This document shows, piece after piece, positions 29,233 through 37,891 of a DNA stretch of 64,000 nucleotides. Every line of letters starts with the position of its first letter. Position 1 is the stretch's first letter. The position numbers and the translations under genes were made by a program. Location: NCBI GenBank assembly GCA_019416285.1, contig DXXM01000016.1, positions 1-64,000 of the forward strand, written 5' to 3'. Under the pieces are notes generated by a model. The model was not told the DNA's origin and did not search any database. It saw only the letters and a program-made list of their open reading frames with translations. This DNA is from Bacteroidales bacterium (lineage in GTDB: Bacteria > Bacteroidota > Bacteroidia > Bacteroidales > Muribaculaceae).

Positions 29233-29336
29233 GACAATGGTTGGGAATATGCGGATATGTTCTTGTCTGCCAACCGCTCCGCGTCTCCGTGGCTCCTGCG
29301 CCGAGAAAACAGCGGGCGCGATTCGCAAAAGATGTG

Positions 29337-29344
29337 CAAAGTTA
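29337..29344 (-). promoter_or_regulatory. Putative -7 box for pheT-yebC
   Basis: TAACTTTG on the minus strand matches the consensus. Initiation near 29330 gives a leader of about 100 bases and supports the pheT start at 29232. TTTG elements occur at spacings of 11 and 22, neither ideal. Confidence 0.55.
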
Positions 29345-29403
29345 CGAAATCTCGGCAAACTATCTGCAAAAACTCCCGGAAAAAGATGTTTGTAAGCCTT
29401 CGG

Positions 29404-29604
29404 TTATTCGCCATTGGCGATTTCGTCGTAGATTTCCACGCAAAGCTGGTCAAGCGACAGATTTCTGACATTGCCGGAGAGACTGAGCTCATTCGCTAAC
29501 CGCGATTGCGCCACGGCAGCCAAGGCATCCTGCAAGTCAAGGTTGAAATGTTTTGCTACTTTGCCGACAAGTTCCGAAAGTATTTTTTCAATTGAAGTTT
29601 CCAT
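29404..29604 (-). CDS. Small protein closing the HTH-DUF3791/DUF3990 operon
   Basis: 66-aa acidic, helical protein beginning METSIEKILSELVGKVAKHF. Its layout (two amphipathic helices, then NLSLDQLCVEIYDEIANGE) loosely resembles the DUF3791 domain of the first gene in the operon, but the match is too weak to name. It starts 37 bases after the DUF3990 stop on the same strand. It could be a second antitoxin or an accessory subunit. Confidence 0.6.
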   Translation of the reverse strand: METSIEKILSELVGKVAKHFNLDLQDALAAVAQSRLANELSLSGNVRNLSLDQLCVEIYDEIANGE

Positions 29605-29641
29605 AATTATCTTGTTATCAGATATTGTTTATCAACCGCAC

Positions 29642-30142
29642 TTAGTCTCTGATTAATAGGCCTATTGCGTTGGGAGTACAGAAGCAATACTGTATATATC
29701 GGTCTCCCGGATATTTCAGGCGGGAAGCGAGTATCTGCAGATTTTCTTTTAAAAGATAGTCATCCCCGAATTCCTCCCGGTAATCTTTTATCACGGGGTC
29801 GACGCTTGAATCAGCCACGGGGCCGATTACAATGTCGTATCCATGAGCATAAGGCATCTCCGCAGACCTGTCCCTGTTTTTCATCACAAACTCTGCCCAT
29901 TCCCAATTCGGTGTCTTGAATTCCTTTACGCGAAGTTCATTAGGGCATGCTGATTTGTTGAAAATAAACGGATTCACTTCAGCCTCGCCTTCATTGTTGA
30001 GTTCCACGCTGCGCTGTGCCATATTGACGGCCCTCCCATAGTCGGGAGTGAGATAGAAACCGGTTCCGAAATCTTTATATTTTCGGGAATAGGTGAGACT
30101 GATTTTCTCTATCCTGCAATAGCTCCCGTGGAAAAGCCTCAT
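29642..30142 (-). CDS. DUF3990 protein (ADP-ribosyltransferase-fold toxin candidate)
   Basis: 166-aa protein with the DUF3990 pattern. It starts LFHGSYCRIEKISL, followed by KDFGTGFYLTPDYGRAVNMA (about residues 24-43), and ends YCFCTPNAIGLLIRD. The family is related to mono-ADP-ribosyltransferases and is commonly encoded beside DUF3791 proteins in toxin-antitoxin-like pairs. The start codon overlaps the HTH-DUF3791 stop by ATGA. Toxicity and target are not established. Confidence 0.78.
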   Translation of the reverse strand: MRLFHGSYCRIEKISLTYSRKYKDFGTGFYLTPDYGRAVNMAQRSVELNNEGEAEVNPFIFNKSACPNELRVKEFKTPNWEWAEFVMKNRDRSAEMPYAHGYDIVIGPVADSSVDPVIKDYREEFGDDYLLKENLQILASRLKYPGDRYIQYCFCTPNAIGLLIRD

Positions 30143-30573
30143 AAAGCTCCGCCATTTTTAGTGCATACTTTCGACAGGTTGGAGACTATATCCTCATAGG
30201 AGAGAGTCCTTTCTATCTCAATGTATCGGTTGAGATAATCAAGGCCTTTGAACGTTTTCAGATACCTGTATGCTCTGCTCAGAGATATTCCTTTAATTTT
30301 GGAATAATGGTAGATTACAGACATGTAAAACGATGTGGATTTCTCATCGTTATTTACATTCGTGACTTTCAGCTGGAGCTCGGATCCCATTTTCCCTAAA
30401 ATAAAAGAGGCTACTTCGGGGGTAATCGGCGCTCCGTTTTCAATTTTTGAAACACGCGATTCCCCGAGCCCGATTTTTTCCCCGAGCTGGGCCTGGGTTA
30501 GTCCGGCCCTTTTCCGTTCAAAACGTATACAGGCCCCAAGAGTCGATGTCGTTGTTCCTTTTTTAGTATTCAT
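30139..30573 (-). CDS. Xre-type HTH protein fused to a DUF3791-like domain (antitoxin/regulator candidate)
   Basis: 144-aa two-domain protein. The N-terminal HTH_3 spans residues 12-50 (LGACIRFERKRAGLTQAQLG, then EKIGLGESRVSKIENG). The C-terminal DUF3791-like segment spans about 83-135 (SVIYHYSKIKGISLSRAYRY, LSYEDIVSNL). Fusion of the DNA-binding domain to the toxin-partner domain suggests one protein both neutralises the DUF3990 protein and represses the operon. A perfect inverted repeat lies inside its own promoter. It is the first gene of three and is translationally coupled to the second. Confidence 0.78.
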   Translation of the reverse strand: MNTKKGTTTSTLGACIRFERKRAGLTQAQLGEKIGLGESRVSKIENGAPITPEVASFILGKMGSELQLKVTNVNNDEKSTSFYMSVIYHYSKIKGISLSRAYRYLKTFKGLDYLNRYIEIERTLSYEDIVSNLSKVCTKNGGAL

Positions 30574-30598
30574 GTATTTACAACAATAATCTATGTCA

Positions 30599-30635
30599 CA
30601 AAGTTAGGAAAACTTTCCAAATCCGGAAAGTTTTC
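30599..30635 (-). promoter_or_regulatory. Promoter with embedded operator of the HTH-DUF3791 operon
   Basis: On the minus strand TAACTTTG (30599-30606) is the -7 box, with TTTC (30626-30629) 19 bases upstream as an imperfect -33. An 11-base perfect inverted repeat (GAAAACTTTCC at 30608-30618, GGAAAGTTTTC at 30625-30635) fills the spacer and covers the -33, as expected for autorepression. The ATG lies 25 bases downstream of the -7 box. Confidence 0.75.
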
Positions 30636-30802
30636 AGAAAAGATTTTCAAGGTGTGATTTCATGGCCTTTTGAAGAAAAATGGGATTTTTTTGTCACAAA
30701 TGGGGTGGGGGATGTGTCTTATTGTCGGAGGCCATGATTCCGACGCAGGGTGCACACTCGTGGTTACGTGGTCCGATTATAAAGACCCCCAAATGATAGA
30801 AA

Positions 30803-32926
30803 ATGAAATTCAGGACCATTCTTCCCCTTATTCTTGCTGTTTTAGTGCCGCAAGCCGGAGTTGCGGCCGGTAATACCGTGAATCCCGGCACTCCGGACAC
30901 TCCCGCAACGCCTGCCGATACCACCATGACCGACATAATGCTCGGCGAAATCACCGTGCAGGCTCCCCGTGTAATCCATAAGGCCGACATGGATGTGCTT
31001 TACCCCTCAGTTTCCGCTGTCAAGGCCTCGCAAAACGGTGTGGCACTGCTCAAATATCTTATGATTCCGACCCTCTCGGTCAACGAGTTCACCGGTACTA
31101 TACGCACTGCCGGACAGGATGTGCAGGTGCGCATCAACGGCCGCAAGGCTTCCATGGACCAGTTGCAGTCAATCGAGCCTTCGACGGTCAAGCGTATCGA
31201 ATGGATTGACAACGCGGGCCTCCGCTACGGCGATGCTCCGGCGGTGATAAATGTGATTGTAGCCAACCCGACGGTAGGCGGCTCGATTATGGCGCAGGGC
31301 ACGCAGAGTCTCATGCAGCCGTGGGGGATGGGATATGCCTCGCTGAAACTCAACAACGGCCGCTCGCAGTGGTCGGCAGACCTCAACGGCCGCTATACCA
31401 ACAAGGTCGACACCTATCGTGAGTATTCCGAGACCTTCACGTGGCCCGACGGTTCGTCGGTCACCCGCACGGAGACTCCGGTCGACGGCCATGTGTCGAT
31501 GACAAATATCAATCCCCGTATTTCCTACAGCTACATCAATTCTGACAAGACAACCCTGTGGATCGGAGCGGGTGTAAACAAGGAGTGGCCGACGGAGCGC
31601 GCCAACACCGGTATCATGTCCCTCACCGGAAGCGACAGGAAAATCCTTCTTCATGAGAAAAGCGCCTCATCCGGCGTGCGTCCGAATATCAATGCCTATT
31701 TCGAACAGAAACTGCCTTATTCGCAGACCATCGCCATAGATGTGGATGCCTCACTGCTCAACGGCCGCTCCTCCCACATTTACCGCGAGAGTGAGAGCGG
31801 CGATGATGCACCCGTCACGGACGTGAGCACATTTCTCAAGGACCGTCAGAAGAGCATCAGCATCGAGGGCAACTATATCAAGCGCTTTTCCGACAAAAGA
31901 ATCACCGCCGGCGTGCAGTATGCAGGCACGCGCTCCCGCTCGGTACGCGAATCGGGCTCCGTGAGCCGTCAGCGCCAGGAGCGCACATATCTCTTCGGCG
32001 AATACTTTCAGAGAGTAGGTCATGTGAACCTGACCGCCGGGGTGGGAGGACAGTATGTAGACCTCAAGACGCTCGACAGCGGCAAGGGCTCGTCGTCGTG
32101 GTCATGGCGTCCGCGTCTGTCGGCAAGCTATCGGCTCGACAACACCTCGCAGTTCCGTCTGAGCCTGACGAGCCGCACCTCCACCCCCTCGGCCTCGCAG
32201 ACCGACCCCAACACCCAGCAGATTGACGGCTTCCAGTATCAGACAGGCAACCCCGACCTGCGCACATACAATTCCTATAACGTCAAGCTGCAATACAACT
32301 TCACCTTCCCGCGTGTCTCGGGCCAGCTCGAAGGGCGATGGAACCGTGCGCCCCACGCCATAGCCCCATATCTCCACTGGGAGGGGGAGCGGCTGATTAC
32401 CTCCTTTGAAAACAGCCGCGGCCACACCGCCTGGCAGGTATCGTTTTCGCCGCAGATCGACATCATTCCGCAGCTGCTCACCGCCAAGGGCACTCTGCGC
32501 TTCTACCGCGCACACTCGGCCGGCACGGGCTACTCGCATTATTTCATCGCCTGGAGCGGCGACGTGGGGCTGATGGCCACTTACCGCTCCTTCATGCTCT
32601 CCGCGACCTACGAGGTCAATCCCTCCACCCTCTCGGGCGAGACCATATCGAGAAACGAGAAGATTTCCACCGCCATGCTCAGCTACCGCTGGAAAGGTTT
32701 CACATTCATTGGCGGCGTGTTCATGCCCTTCAATCGCTACAGCATGGGCTCGGAATCGCTCAACCGCTACAATTCCAACCGCAATGTGTTGCGCAGCAAC
32801 GGCTTCAACTGTATGCCGACCATTCAGATTGCCTATAATTTCAACTGGGGCAGGCAGAAGCGCGGCGCGCAGAAACTTATAAACGCCGACGGCGACATTC
32901 AGCAGTCAAAAGCGGCCGGACGTTGA
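30803..32926 (+). CDS. Outer-membrane beta-barrel protein with TonB-type plug (OMP_b-brl_3-like)
   Basis: 707-aa exported protein. The signal peptide covers about residues 1-22. A plug-like domain spans about 50-155 (VQVRINGRKASMDQLQSIEP, then STVKRIEWIDNAGLRYGDAP, VINVIV). The rest is alternating beta-strand sequence with many Tyr/Arg pairs and ends in a barrel-like strand region. Unlike SusC it lacks an N-terminal carboxypeptidase-like domain and no SusD follows. Transported substrate is unknown. A sigma/anti-sigma pair starts 82 bases downstream, but with its own promoter. Confidence 0.82.
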   Translation: MKFRTILPLILAVLVPQAGVAAGNTVNPGTPDTPATPADTTMTDIMLGEITVQAPRVIHKADMDVLYPSVSAVKASQNGVALLKYLMIPTLSVNEFTGTIRTAGQDVQVRINGRKASMDQLQSIEPSTVKRIEWIDNAGLRYGDAPAVINVIVANPTVGGSIMAQGTQSLMQPWGMGYASLKLNNGRSQWSADLNGRYTNKVDTYREYSETFTWPDGSSVTRTETPVDGHVSMTNINPRISYSYINSDKTTLWIGAGVNKEWPTERANTGIMSLTGSDRKILLHEKSASSGVRPNINAYFEQKLPYSQTIAIDVDASLLNGRSSHIYRESESGDDAPVTDVSTFLKDRQKSISIEGNYIKRFSDKRITAGVQYAGTRSRSVRESGSVSRQRQERTYLFGEYFQRVGHVNLTAGVGGQYVDLKTLDSGKGSSSWSWRPRLSASYRLDNTSQFRLSLTSRTSTPSASQTDPNTQQIDGFQYQTGNPDLRTYNSYNVKLQYNFTFPRVSGQLEGRWNRAPHAIAPYLHWEGERLITSFENSRGHTAWQVSFSPQIDIIPQLLTAKGTLRFYRAHSAGTGYSHYFIAWSGDVGLMATYRSFMLSATYEVNPSTLSGETISRNEKISTAMLSYRWKGFTFIGGVFMPFNRYSMGSESLNRYNSNRNVLRSNGFNCMPTIQIAYNFNWGRQKRGAQKLINADGDIQQSKAAGR

Positions 32927-32946
32927 GCGGATTGCAAAAAAATCAG

Positions 32947-32954
32947 TATTTTTG
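32947..32954 (+). promoter_or_regulatory. Putative -7 box of the sigma/anti-sigma operon
   Basis: TATTTTTG, 54 bases before ATG 33009, fits the consensus. GTTG at 32922-32925, 21 bases upstream, is a weak -33 candidate. Confidence 0.5.
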
Positions 32955-33008
32955 TCACAAAAATGAGAAACGTGAGTCTTATGGTATAGAAACACCTCAC
33001 TCACGGCA

Positions 33009-33497
33009 ATGACTGACGCAGAAAGCTTCAAGAAGAGATATATCCCGCTCGGCAGAATGATGTTTGCCGAGGCCCTGCGCATACTCGGAGACGCCGCTGA
33101 TGCCGAGGACGTGGTTCAGGACATCTTCGTCAGGCTGTGGGAGCGGCGCGAGGCGCTTTCGGAAGTCGGCAATGTGCGGGCCTACACGCTGGCCATGGTC
33201 AGAAACCGCTGTCTCAGCTTCGTCTCAGCCTCCGCTCCCGCCATGGCAGAGCTTTCCGAACTCGTAGAGGCCGCGCCCGACGGCCCTGACAGTCTCGACC
33301 GCCGTGAGCGTGTCGACAGAATCATGGGGCTCATCGAATCCCTGCCTGACAAGCAGCGCCTTGTCATCACGATGCACGATGTCGAGGGGTGTCCCTACAG
33401 TGAAATCGAAAGTTCGACGGGACTGTCGGCCGACAATGTGAGACAGCTTCTCAGCCGTGCGCGCCGATTCATCCGTTCACATTTTTCCAAAGACTGA
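33009..33497 (+). CDS. ECF-type RNA polymerase sigma factor
   Basis: 162-aa sigma factor. Region 2 is LRILGDAADAEDVVQDIFVR, then LWERREALSEVGNVRAY (about 22-60). Region 4 HTH is DVEGCPYSEIESSTGLSADN, then VRQLLSRARRFIRSHF (about 125-160). Six bases separate it from a membrane-anchored anti-sigma candidate, followed by a DUF4252 protein. This three-gene order recurs in Bacteroidetes. The target regulon is unknown. Confidence 0.9.
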   Translation: MTDAESFKKRYIPLGRMMFAEALRILGDAADAEDVVQDIFVRLWERREALSEVGNVRAYTLAMVRNRCLSFVSASAPAMAELSELVEAAPDGPDSLDRRERVDRIMGLIESLPDKQRLVITMHDVEGCPYSEIESSTGLSADNVRQLLSRARRFIRSHFSKD

Positions 33498-33503
33498 ACC
33501 GAC

Positions 33504-34067
33504 ATGACAAACAAAGAGATAATCAGACTCCGGACATACCTCAGCCGCTACAGTCAGGCTCTCACGACTCCCGCCGAGGAGCTCGAGATGCGCCGCCTGC
33601 TCCTCGACCCTGCTCTCCCCGAGGAGTTTGCCGCCGACCGCGAGATGCTGCTCCACCTGGACGCGCTCTGTCCTCCCGAGGGTTTCGAAGAGCGTCTTGC
33701 GGCTCAAATCGACCTCCTTGCGGCCGGAAGTGCCGGGGCAGGAGAGAGCCGCCGCGAGGACAAGGGCCGGAAGCGGGGGCGGATTCTCTCGCGCTGGAGT
33801 GTGGCCGCATCAGTCGCCGTGTTGCTCTCGTTGGGTATCGCCTTCGGCGTCGGGCGCAGCCATAGGGAGCCGCCCGGCAGTGACCTCACTCCCGAGGAGA
33901 CCTACGCAGAGGTCCACAAGGCTCTCTCGCTCTTCGCCACGACCGTCGATCTGGGCTGTGCGGAGGCTTACAAGGCAGAACAGACCGTGGAATCCGTCAC
34001 TGCCAGGGCGCTTGACTCTCTGTCGGGAATATCCTCAGTGTCAAACGAATCAAACGATCAGATATGA
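33504..34067 (+). CDS. Anti-sigma factor-like single-span membrane protein
   Basis: 187-aa protein. An acidic, helical cytoplasmic N-terminus (residues 1-95) is followed by one membrane helix at about 99-116 (SVAASVAVLLSLGIAFGVG) and a periplasmic tail. No zinc-binding His/Cys motif is visible. The position directly after the ECF sigma gene and the topology support an anti-sigma role. Its ATGA overlap with the DUF4252 gene indicates coupled translation. Confidence 0.72.
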   Translation: MTNKEIIRLRTYLSRYSQALTTPAEELEMRRLLLDPALPEEFAADREMLLHLDALCPPEGFEERLAAQIDLLAAGSAGAGESRREDKGRKRGRILSRWSVAASVAVLLSLGIAFGVGRSHREPPGSDLTPEETYAEVHKALSLFATTVDLGCAEAYKAEQTVESVTARALDSLSGISSVSNESNDQI

Positions 34068-34510
34068 AACGTAAAATAATTCTTTTTGTCACCGTTGCGC
34101 TGATGGCACTCGCTGCAAACGCACAGAGTCCCTTCTTCAAGAAGTGTCAGAATGTCAAGGGAGTGACCACGGTCTATATCACCAAGCCAATGCTCGAACA
34201 GGCAGGAGACATCGAGGGCATAGGCGCCTCGGACAAGGAACTTCTGAAAAAGAAGATTGACAACACTCAGATTGTGACAAGTAAGAGCGACGCCGGACGG
34301 AAATTCATGGAACAGAATTTCAATCTTATCGGCGAGGACAACGGCTACGAACTGCTCATGCAGGTCAACCAGGTCAAAATACTCCGCAAGCCGCTCGGCA
34401 AGGAGAAGTTCCGTTACGTCGTGGTCTCCGACGAGCCCAAAGAACTTACGGTCGTTACAATCGAAGGCCCCCTGACGCTACAGGATGTAATGAGAGCCAC
34501 AAAAAAATAA
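34064..34510 (+). CDS. DUF4252 exported protein
   Basis: 148-aa secreted protein with a clear signal peptide (MKRKIILFVTVALMALAANAQ). The mature part (VKGVTTVYITKPMLEQAG and a late KELTVVTIEGPLTLQDVM) matches DUF4252, a small Bacteroidetes family often encoded after a sigma/anti-sigma pair. No lipobox follows the signal. It may sense or respond to the envelope signal read by the sigma pair, but the role is not established. Confidence 0.82.
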   Translation: MKRKIILFVTVALMALAANAQSPFFKKCQNVKGVTTVYITKPMLEQAGDIEGIGASDKELLKKKIDNTQIVTSKSDAGRKFMEQNFNLIGEDNGYELLMQVNQVKILRKPLGKEKFRYVVVSDEPKELTVVTIEGPLTLQDVMRATKK

Positions 34511-34636
34511 CAGCTCCGCCCGTAAAGTCCCCGCGCCGGTTTCCGCCGCGTGCAGTATGGACGCGCCGCGTCCCCATTCCCTCGTCGCAGAACCGCAAAA
34601 CGTACATGATACGTTTGATTTTTAGTTAAAAAGTGA

Positions 34637-34668
34637 GTGGTGAGTGCCCCCTGCAGGGCGCTCACCAC
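34637..34668 (+). terminator. Hairpin after the DUF4252 gene
   Basis: GTGGTGAGTGCCC (34637-34649) pairs with GGGCGCTCACCAC (34656-34668) with one G-U and a six-base loop. It lies 127 bases beyond the DUF4252 stop and lacks a strong T-run. The surrounding gap (34511-34807) otherwise holds short CAACTTT repeats (34766-34808) and no gene. Confidence 0.5.
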
Positions 34669-34807
34669 GTTTATCTCTAATATCTCTAAGTTTAAGTTTA
34701 GTTGTCGTTTTAAGTTGCTCGTCTTTATAAGTTTACTTGTTAAATACCGTCACAAGCCGAAAACCTCCAACTTTCAACTCTCAACTTTGAACTTTCAACT
34801 TTCAACT

Positions 34808-35086
34808 TCACTTTCTCTTCTTCATCCTGTCATTATGTACCTTGATTCCGAAAACTATTATGGAAGAGACAGTCGTGATGAGGTTGGTGATTATCAGCGG
34901 CCAGTTCTCAAGCATAAGCCCCTGGATAACAAAGAAAATACTGCCGAATCCGAGCAGAAGGAAAGTCGGCATCGCTATTCCGTCGGTGTCACGGGTGCGG
35001 ATAGTGTAGATGGCCTGAGGGAGATAGCCGCAGACCATGCAGATTGCGGCGGCATAGCCGACGATGTTGACAATCAGAGGTGACAT
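34808..35086 (-). CDS. SemiSWEET-like (PQ-loop) small transporter
   Basis: 92-aa membrane protein with three helices. The PQ motif is Pro23-Gln24 in CGYLPQAIYTIRTRDTDGIA, typical of MtN3/saliva SemiSWEETs, which dimerise to move sugars or related small solutes. Length is exactly that of bacterial SemiSWEETs. It is divergent from the Big_5 lipoprotein gene and monocistronic. Substrate unknown. Confidence 0.87.
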   Translation of the reverse strand: MSPLIVNIVGYAAAICMVCGYLPQAIYTIRTRDTDGIAMPTFLLLGFGSIFFVIQGLMLENWPLIITNLITTVSSIIVFGIKVHNDRMKKRK

Positions 35087-35176
35087 ATCAGTTAATGTTT
35101 TTGGTGTACAATTTAAACGGAGAGTCCTTAATGATATTTTAACGCCGCCACGCGGATTTATGTTGAGAAAAATTTC

Positions 35177-35184
35177 TAATTTTG
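35177..35184 (+). promoter_or_regulatory. Putative -7 box of the Big_5 lipoprotein gene
   Basis: TAATTTTG fits the consensus. It overlaps the TTG at 35182 that opens the longest frame, so translation must begin downstream, at ATG 35221. Confidence 0.6.
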
Positions 35185-35220
35185 CAACTTTACAAACTCA
35201 CGATTCCCATTTTTCCCGCC

Positions 35221-37269
35221 ATGCGTTCACTTTCAGCCATGAGGCTGCTTTTCATATTGGTCGTCACCGCTTTTCTGGCCGCCTGCGCGAGCATGCAGCG
35301 TCCCGAGGGCGGTCCGCGCGACGTCACACCCCCCGTTTTCGTCCGTTCAAATCCCAAGCCGGGTCAGTTGAACGTGAAAGGCAACAAGATTTTTGTCGAT
35401 TTCGACGAGAACGTGTCGCTCGACGACGCCATGAATAAAGTGGTGGTCTCTCCGGCACAGCGCACCACCCCCGTGGTCAGCGCCAACGGGCGCCGTGTCA
35501 CCGTGGAACTCCGCGACACGCTCATACCCAACGTAACCTATACCATTGACTTCGCCGATGCTATCAAGGACCTCAACGAGAGCAACATCCTCGACGGTTT
35601 CGCCCTCGATTTCGCAACCGGCGACACCATCGACACCCTCCAGATTTCCGGCATGCTTTTCGAAGCCCGCAATCTTGAACCCGCCCAGGGTATGCTCGTC
35701 GGTGTATATTCCAACCTCTCCGACACTGCCATCCGCACTCTCCAGTTCGACCGCATCACCAAGACCAACCAGCTCGGCCAGTTCACGCTCCGCGGACTGA
35801 AGGAGGGCACCTACCGCATCTATGCCGTCAACGATGTCAATCGCGACTACCACTGGGACCGCTCGGAGGATGTGGCGTTTTACGACGTGACCATCTCACC
35901 CTCCACCACACCCGCCGTGTTCACCGACACCCTCACCGACGCCGCCGGTCTCGATTCGATTGTCACCCGCAACGGCACCCGTTTCCTCCCCGACGACATA
36001 CTTTTCACATGGTTCAACGAGGGCTACACTTCGCAATATCTCCGCTCATACGGCCGCAACGACCAGCGTACCATAGATTTTGAATTTTCGGCCAAAGCCG
36101 ATACTCTCCCTATCATAAAGCTCCTCAACACTCCGCGTGCGGGCGAGGAGATTTCGAAATGGGCCGTGCTCCAGGCAAATCCCACCCTTGACACACTCCG
36201 CTACTGGATTACCGACACCTCGCTCATCGCACTCGACACGCTGCTTGTCGAGGCGCGCTATCTGATGACCGATACCCTCGAACAGCTTTCGATGACCACC
36301 GATACCCTCCGTCTGGTCGACAAAAATGCGAAAATCCGTCGCCGTCAGGCCGAAAAGGAGGCCAAGGACCGCGAGAAAGCGCGCGAAAAGGAGCGAAAAG
36401 AACTGGAGAAGCAGGGCGTCAACCTCGATTCGCTCGATGCGGCCGACACCATACCTCCGCGTCCGAAACCCCTGAGCTTCAAAGTCACATCATCTAGCGC
36501 GCAGGACATCCATCTGCCGCTGCTTTTCGCGTCGGAGACTCCGGTTGCGAGCTTCGACTCCACAGCCGTCCATCTCGAACAGATGGTCGACTCCGTGTGG
36601 TATAAACTCACCCCTCCCTCTGTCCGGCAGCTTGATTCGCACAACTCTATGAAATTCCGTGCCGACTACAAGTGGGAGCCGGGAATGAAATACAAACTCG
36701 TCATCGACTCCGCGGCCATATATGATATATATGGTCTGACCAATGACTCCATTGCCCATGAGTTTACGGTCAAGAAGCTTGACGACTATTCTACTCTGTC
36801 GTTCAATATCGAGGGTCTGAACGGCCGTCCGGCCGTTGTGGAAGTGCTCGACGGTTCCGATAAGGTGGTGGCCTCGGCTCCGGTCAAGGGGAATGTCGGG
36901 CGCGTGGAATATCTTTCGCCCTCGACCTACTATGCGCGTCTGTTTATCGACGCTGACAGCAACGGCGTTTATTCCGTGGGCATCCTCGACTCTATCCAGC
37001 CGGAGGAGGTCTACTATTACCCCAAGAAACTGACCCTAAAGAAGAACTGGGGCATAGAACAGAGCTGGAACATCAACGAGCTTCCCCTCGATTTGCAGAA
37101 ACCGAAGGAAATCAAGAAGAACAAGCCCAAACGTAAGCGTGGCGAGGAGGAAGAGCGTAACGAAGGCGACGAAGAGGAAGATGAGTTCTTCGACGACCCC
37201 TTCATGAACGCCGCTACCCGCAACCAGTTCGGCTCCGAGCGATACGACGACCGCCGCCGCAACTACTGA
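35221..37269 (+). CDS. Big_5 (Ig-like) domain lipoprotein
   Basis: 682-aa envelope lipoprotein. The signal ends in the lipobox LAAC (Cys22). A Big_5-type domain follows (DVTPPVFVRSNPKPGQLNVK, about 30-125), then a carboxypeptidase-regulatory-like segment (GQFTLRGLKEGTYRIYAVND near 195). The region at about 380-410 is a charged coiled coil (KEAKDREKAREKERKELEKQ), and the tail is highly charged. This architecture is conserved across Bacteroidetes without an agreed function. ATG 35221 is chosen because the longer frame starts inside the promoter. Confidence 0.83.
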   Translation: MRSLSAMRLLFILVVTAFLAACASMQRPEGGPRDVTPPVFVRSNPKPGQLNVKGNKIFVDFDENVSLDDAMNKVVVSPAQRTTPVVSANGRRVTVELRDTLIPNVTYTIDFADAIKDLNESNILDGFALDFATGDTIDTLQISGMLFEARNLEPAQGMLVGVYSNLSDTAIRTLQFDRITKTNQLGQFTLRGLKEGTYRIYAVNDVNRDYHWDRSEDVAFYDVTISPSTTPAVFTDTLTDAAGLDSIVTRNGTRFLPDDILFTWFNEGYTSQYLRSYGRNDQRTIDFEFSAKADTLPIIKLLNTPRAGEEISKWAVLQANPTLDTLRYWITDTSLIALDTLLVEARYLMTDTLEQLSMTTDTLRLVDKNAKIRRRQAEKEAKDREKAREKERKELEKQGVNLDSLDAADTIPPRPKPLSFKVTSSSAQDIHLPLLFASETPVASFDSTAVHLEQMVDSVWYKLTPPSVRQLDSHNSMKFRADYKWEPGMKYKLVIDSAAIYDIYGLTNDSIAHEFTVKKLDDYSTLSFNIEGLNGRPAVVEVLDGSDKVVASAPVKGNVGRVEYLSPSTYYARLFIDADSNGVYSVGILDSIQPEEVYYYPKKLTLKKNWGIEQSWNINELPLDLQKPKEIKKNKPKRKRGEEEERNEGDEEEDEFFDDPFMNAATRNQFGSERYDDRRRNY

Positions 37270-37299
37270 TATCTGATAATTCGTTCCGCAGGGCCAGCG

Positions 37300-37379
37300 C
37301 ATTTTGAACGATCATCGGATTTTGTCTGGCCATTGCATTTTGAACGAATTGTATTGGCTGGTTATCCCATTTTGAACGA
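37300..37379 (+). repeat. Short direct repeats with REP-like heads
   Basis: CATTTTGAACGA occurs at 37300-37311, 37336-37347 and 37368-37379. The first two follow REP-like heads (GGGCCAGCG and TGGCCATTG). They look like REP elements whose second palindrome half has been replaced. A full REP starts eight bases after the last copy. Confidence 0.7.
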
Positions 37380-37386
37380 ATTAGAT

Positions 37387-37545
37387 TGTAGGGCCATCGC
37401 ATGCGGTGGCCGCCCATACCACGTCCCCGTCTGGCCCCTGTCCGCGCCATGCCGTAATCGCTGTCCCCGTCAGTTGGCGTCCCGCGGGGGGATTGCATTT
37501 TGATGCACATGACGTCCCTGCGGGCAGCGCATGCGCTGCCCCTAC
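37387..37545. repeat. REPIN-like REP doublet
   Basis: The left REP at 37387-37412 is identical over 26 bases to the element before the RAYT gene. The right, inverted REP at 37522-37545 is a different perfect palindrome (GGGCAGCGCATGCGCTGCCC) followed by CTACA. Both keep the GTAG foot, pointing outward. Confidence 0.85.
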
Positions 37546-37632
37546 ATCCCTTATAATATAATAATCGGGAACGCTACCACAATCGTGGGCAAAACCACCA
37601 TCGGGAACGTTACAATAATCGGGAATCTGTGG

Positions 37633-37737
37633 CTATTTCCTTTTCCGCTGCTGATACTTTTTATGGTAATAAGCTCCGATAAAGGCCCCAATCAGCCCTG
37701 CGGCAATCGGGAGATACGAATAAAGAGGGAGATTCAT
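37633..37737 (-). CDS. Putative 34-aa membrane peptide
   Basis: A 34-codon frame reads MNLPLYSYLPIAAGLIGAFI and ends GAYYHKKYQQRKRK. It has one glycine-rich hydrophobic helix and a strongly basic tail, which fits a small single-span inner-membrane protein with its C-terminus inside. It lies about 155 bases downstream of a good minus-strand -7 box. No homology was recognised, and a frame of this size can arise by chance, though hydrophobic-then-basic composition favours a real gene. Confidence 0.5.
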   Translation of the reverse strand: MNLPLYSYLPIAAGLIGAFIGAYYHKKYQQRKRK

Positions 37738-37891
37738 AACTTATTAGGATTTAAAGTTTTATTATTAGACGCAAAATCAATCGGAAAAGTTACAGCCGCC
37801 CGGCAGAAAAATTCGTTTTAACAGAGCATTTAATCACGGATCCGCTAAATCTTTCCGGTAAATTTTAACTGTAACTTGCAAAATTTCAGTG

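Noticed and set aside
37300..37412. Possible CRISPR array from repeated CATTTTGAACGA
   Set aside because: Only three 12-base copies with unequal spacers, REP-like context and no cas genes.
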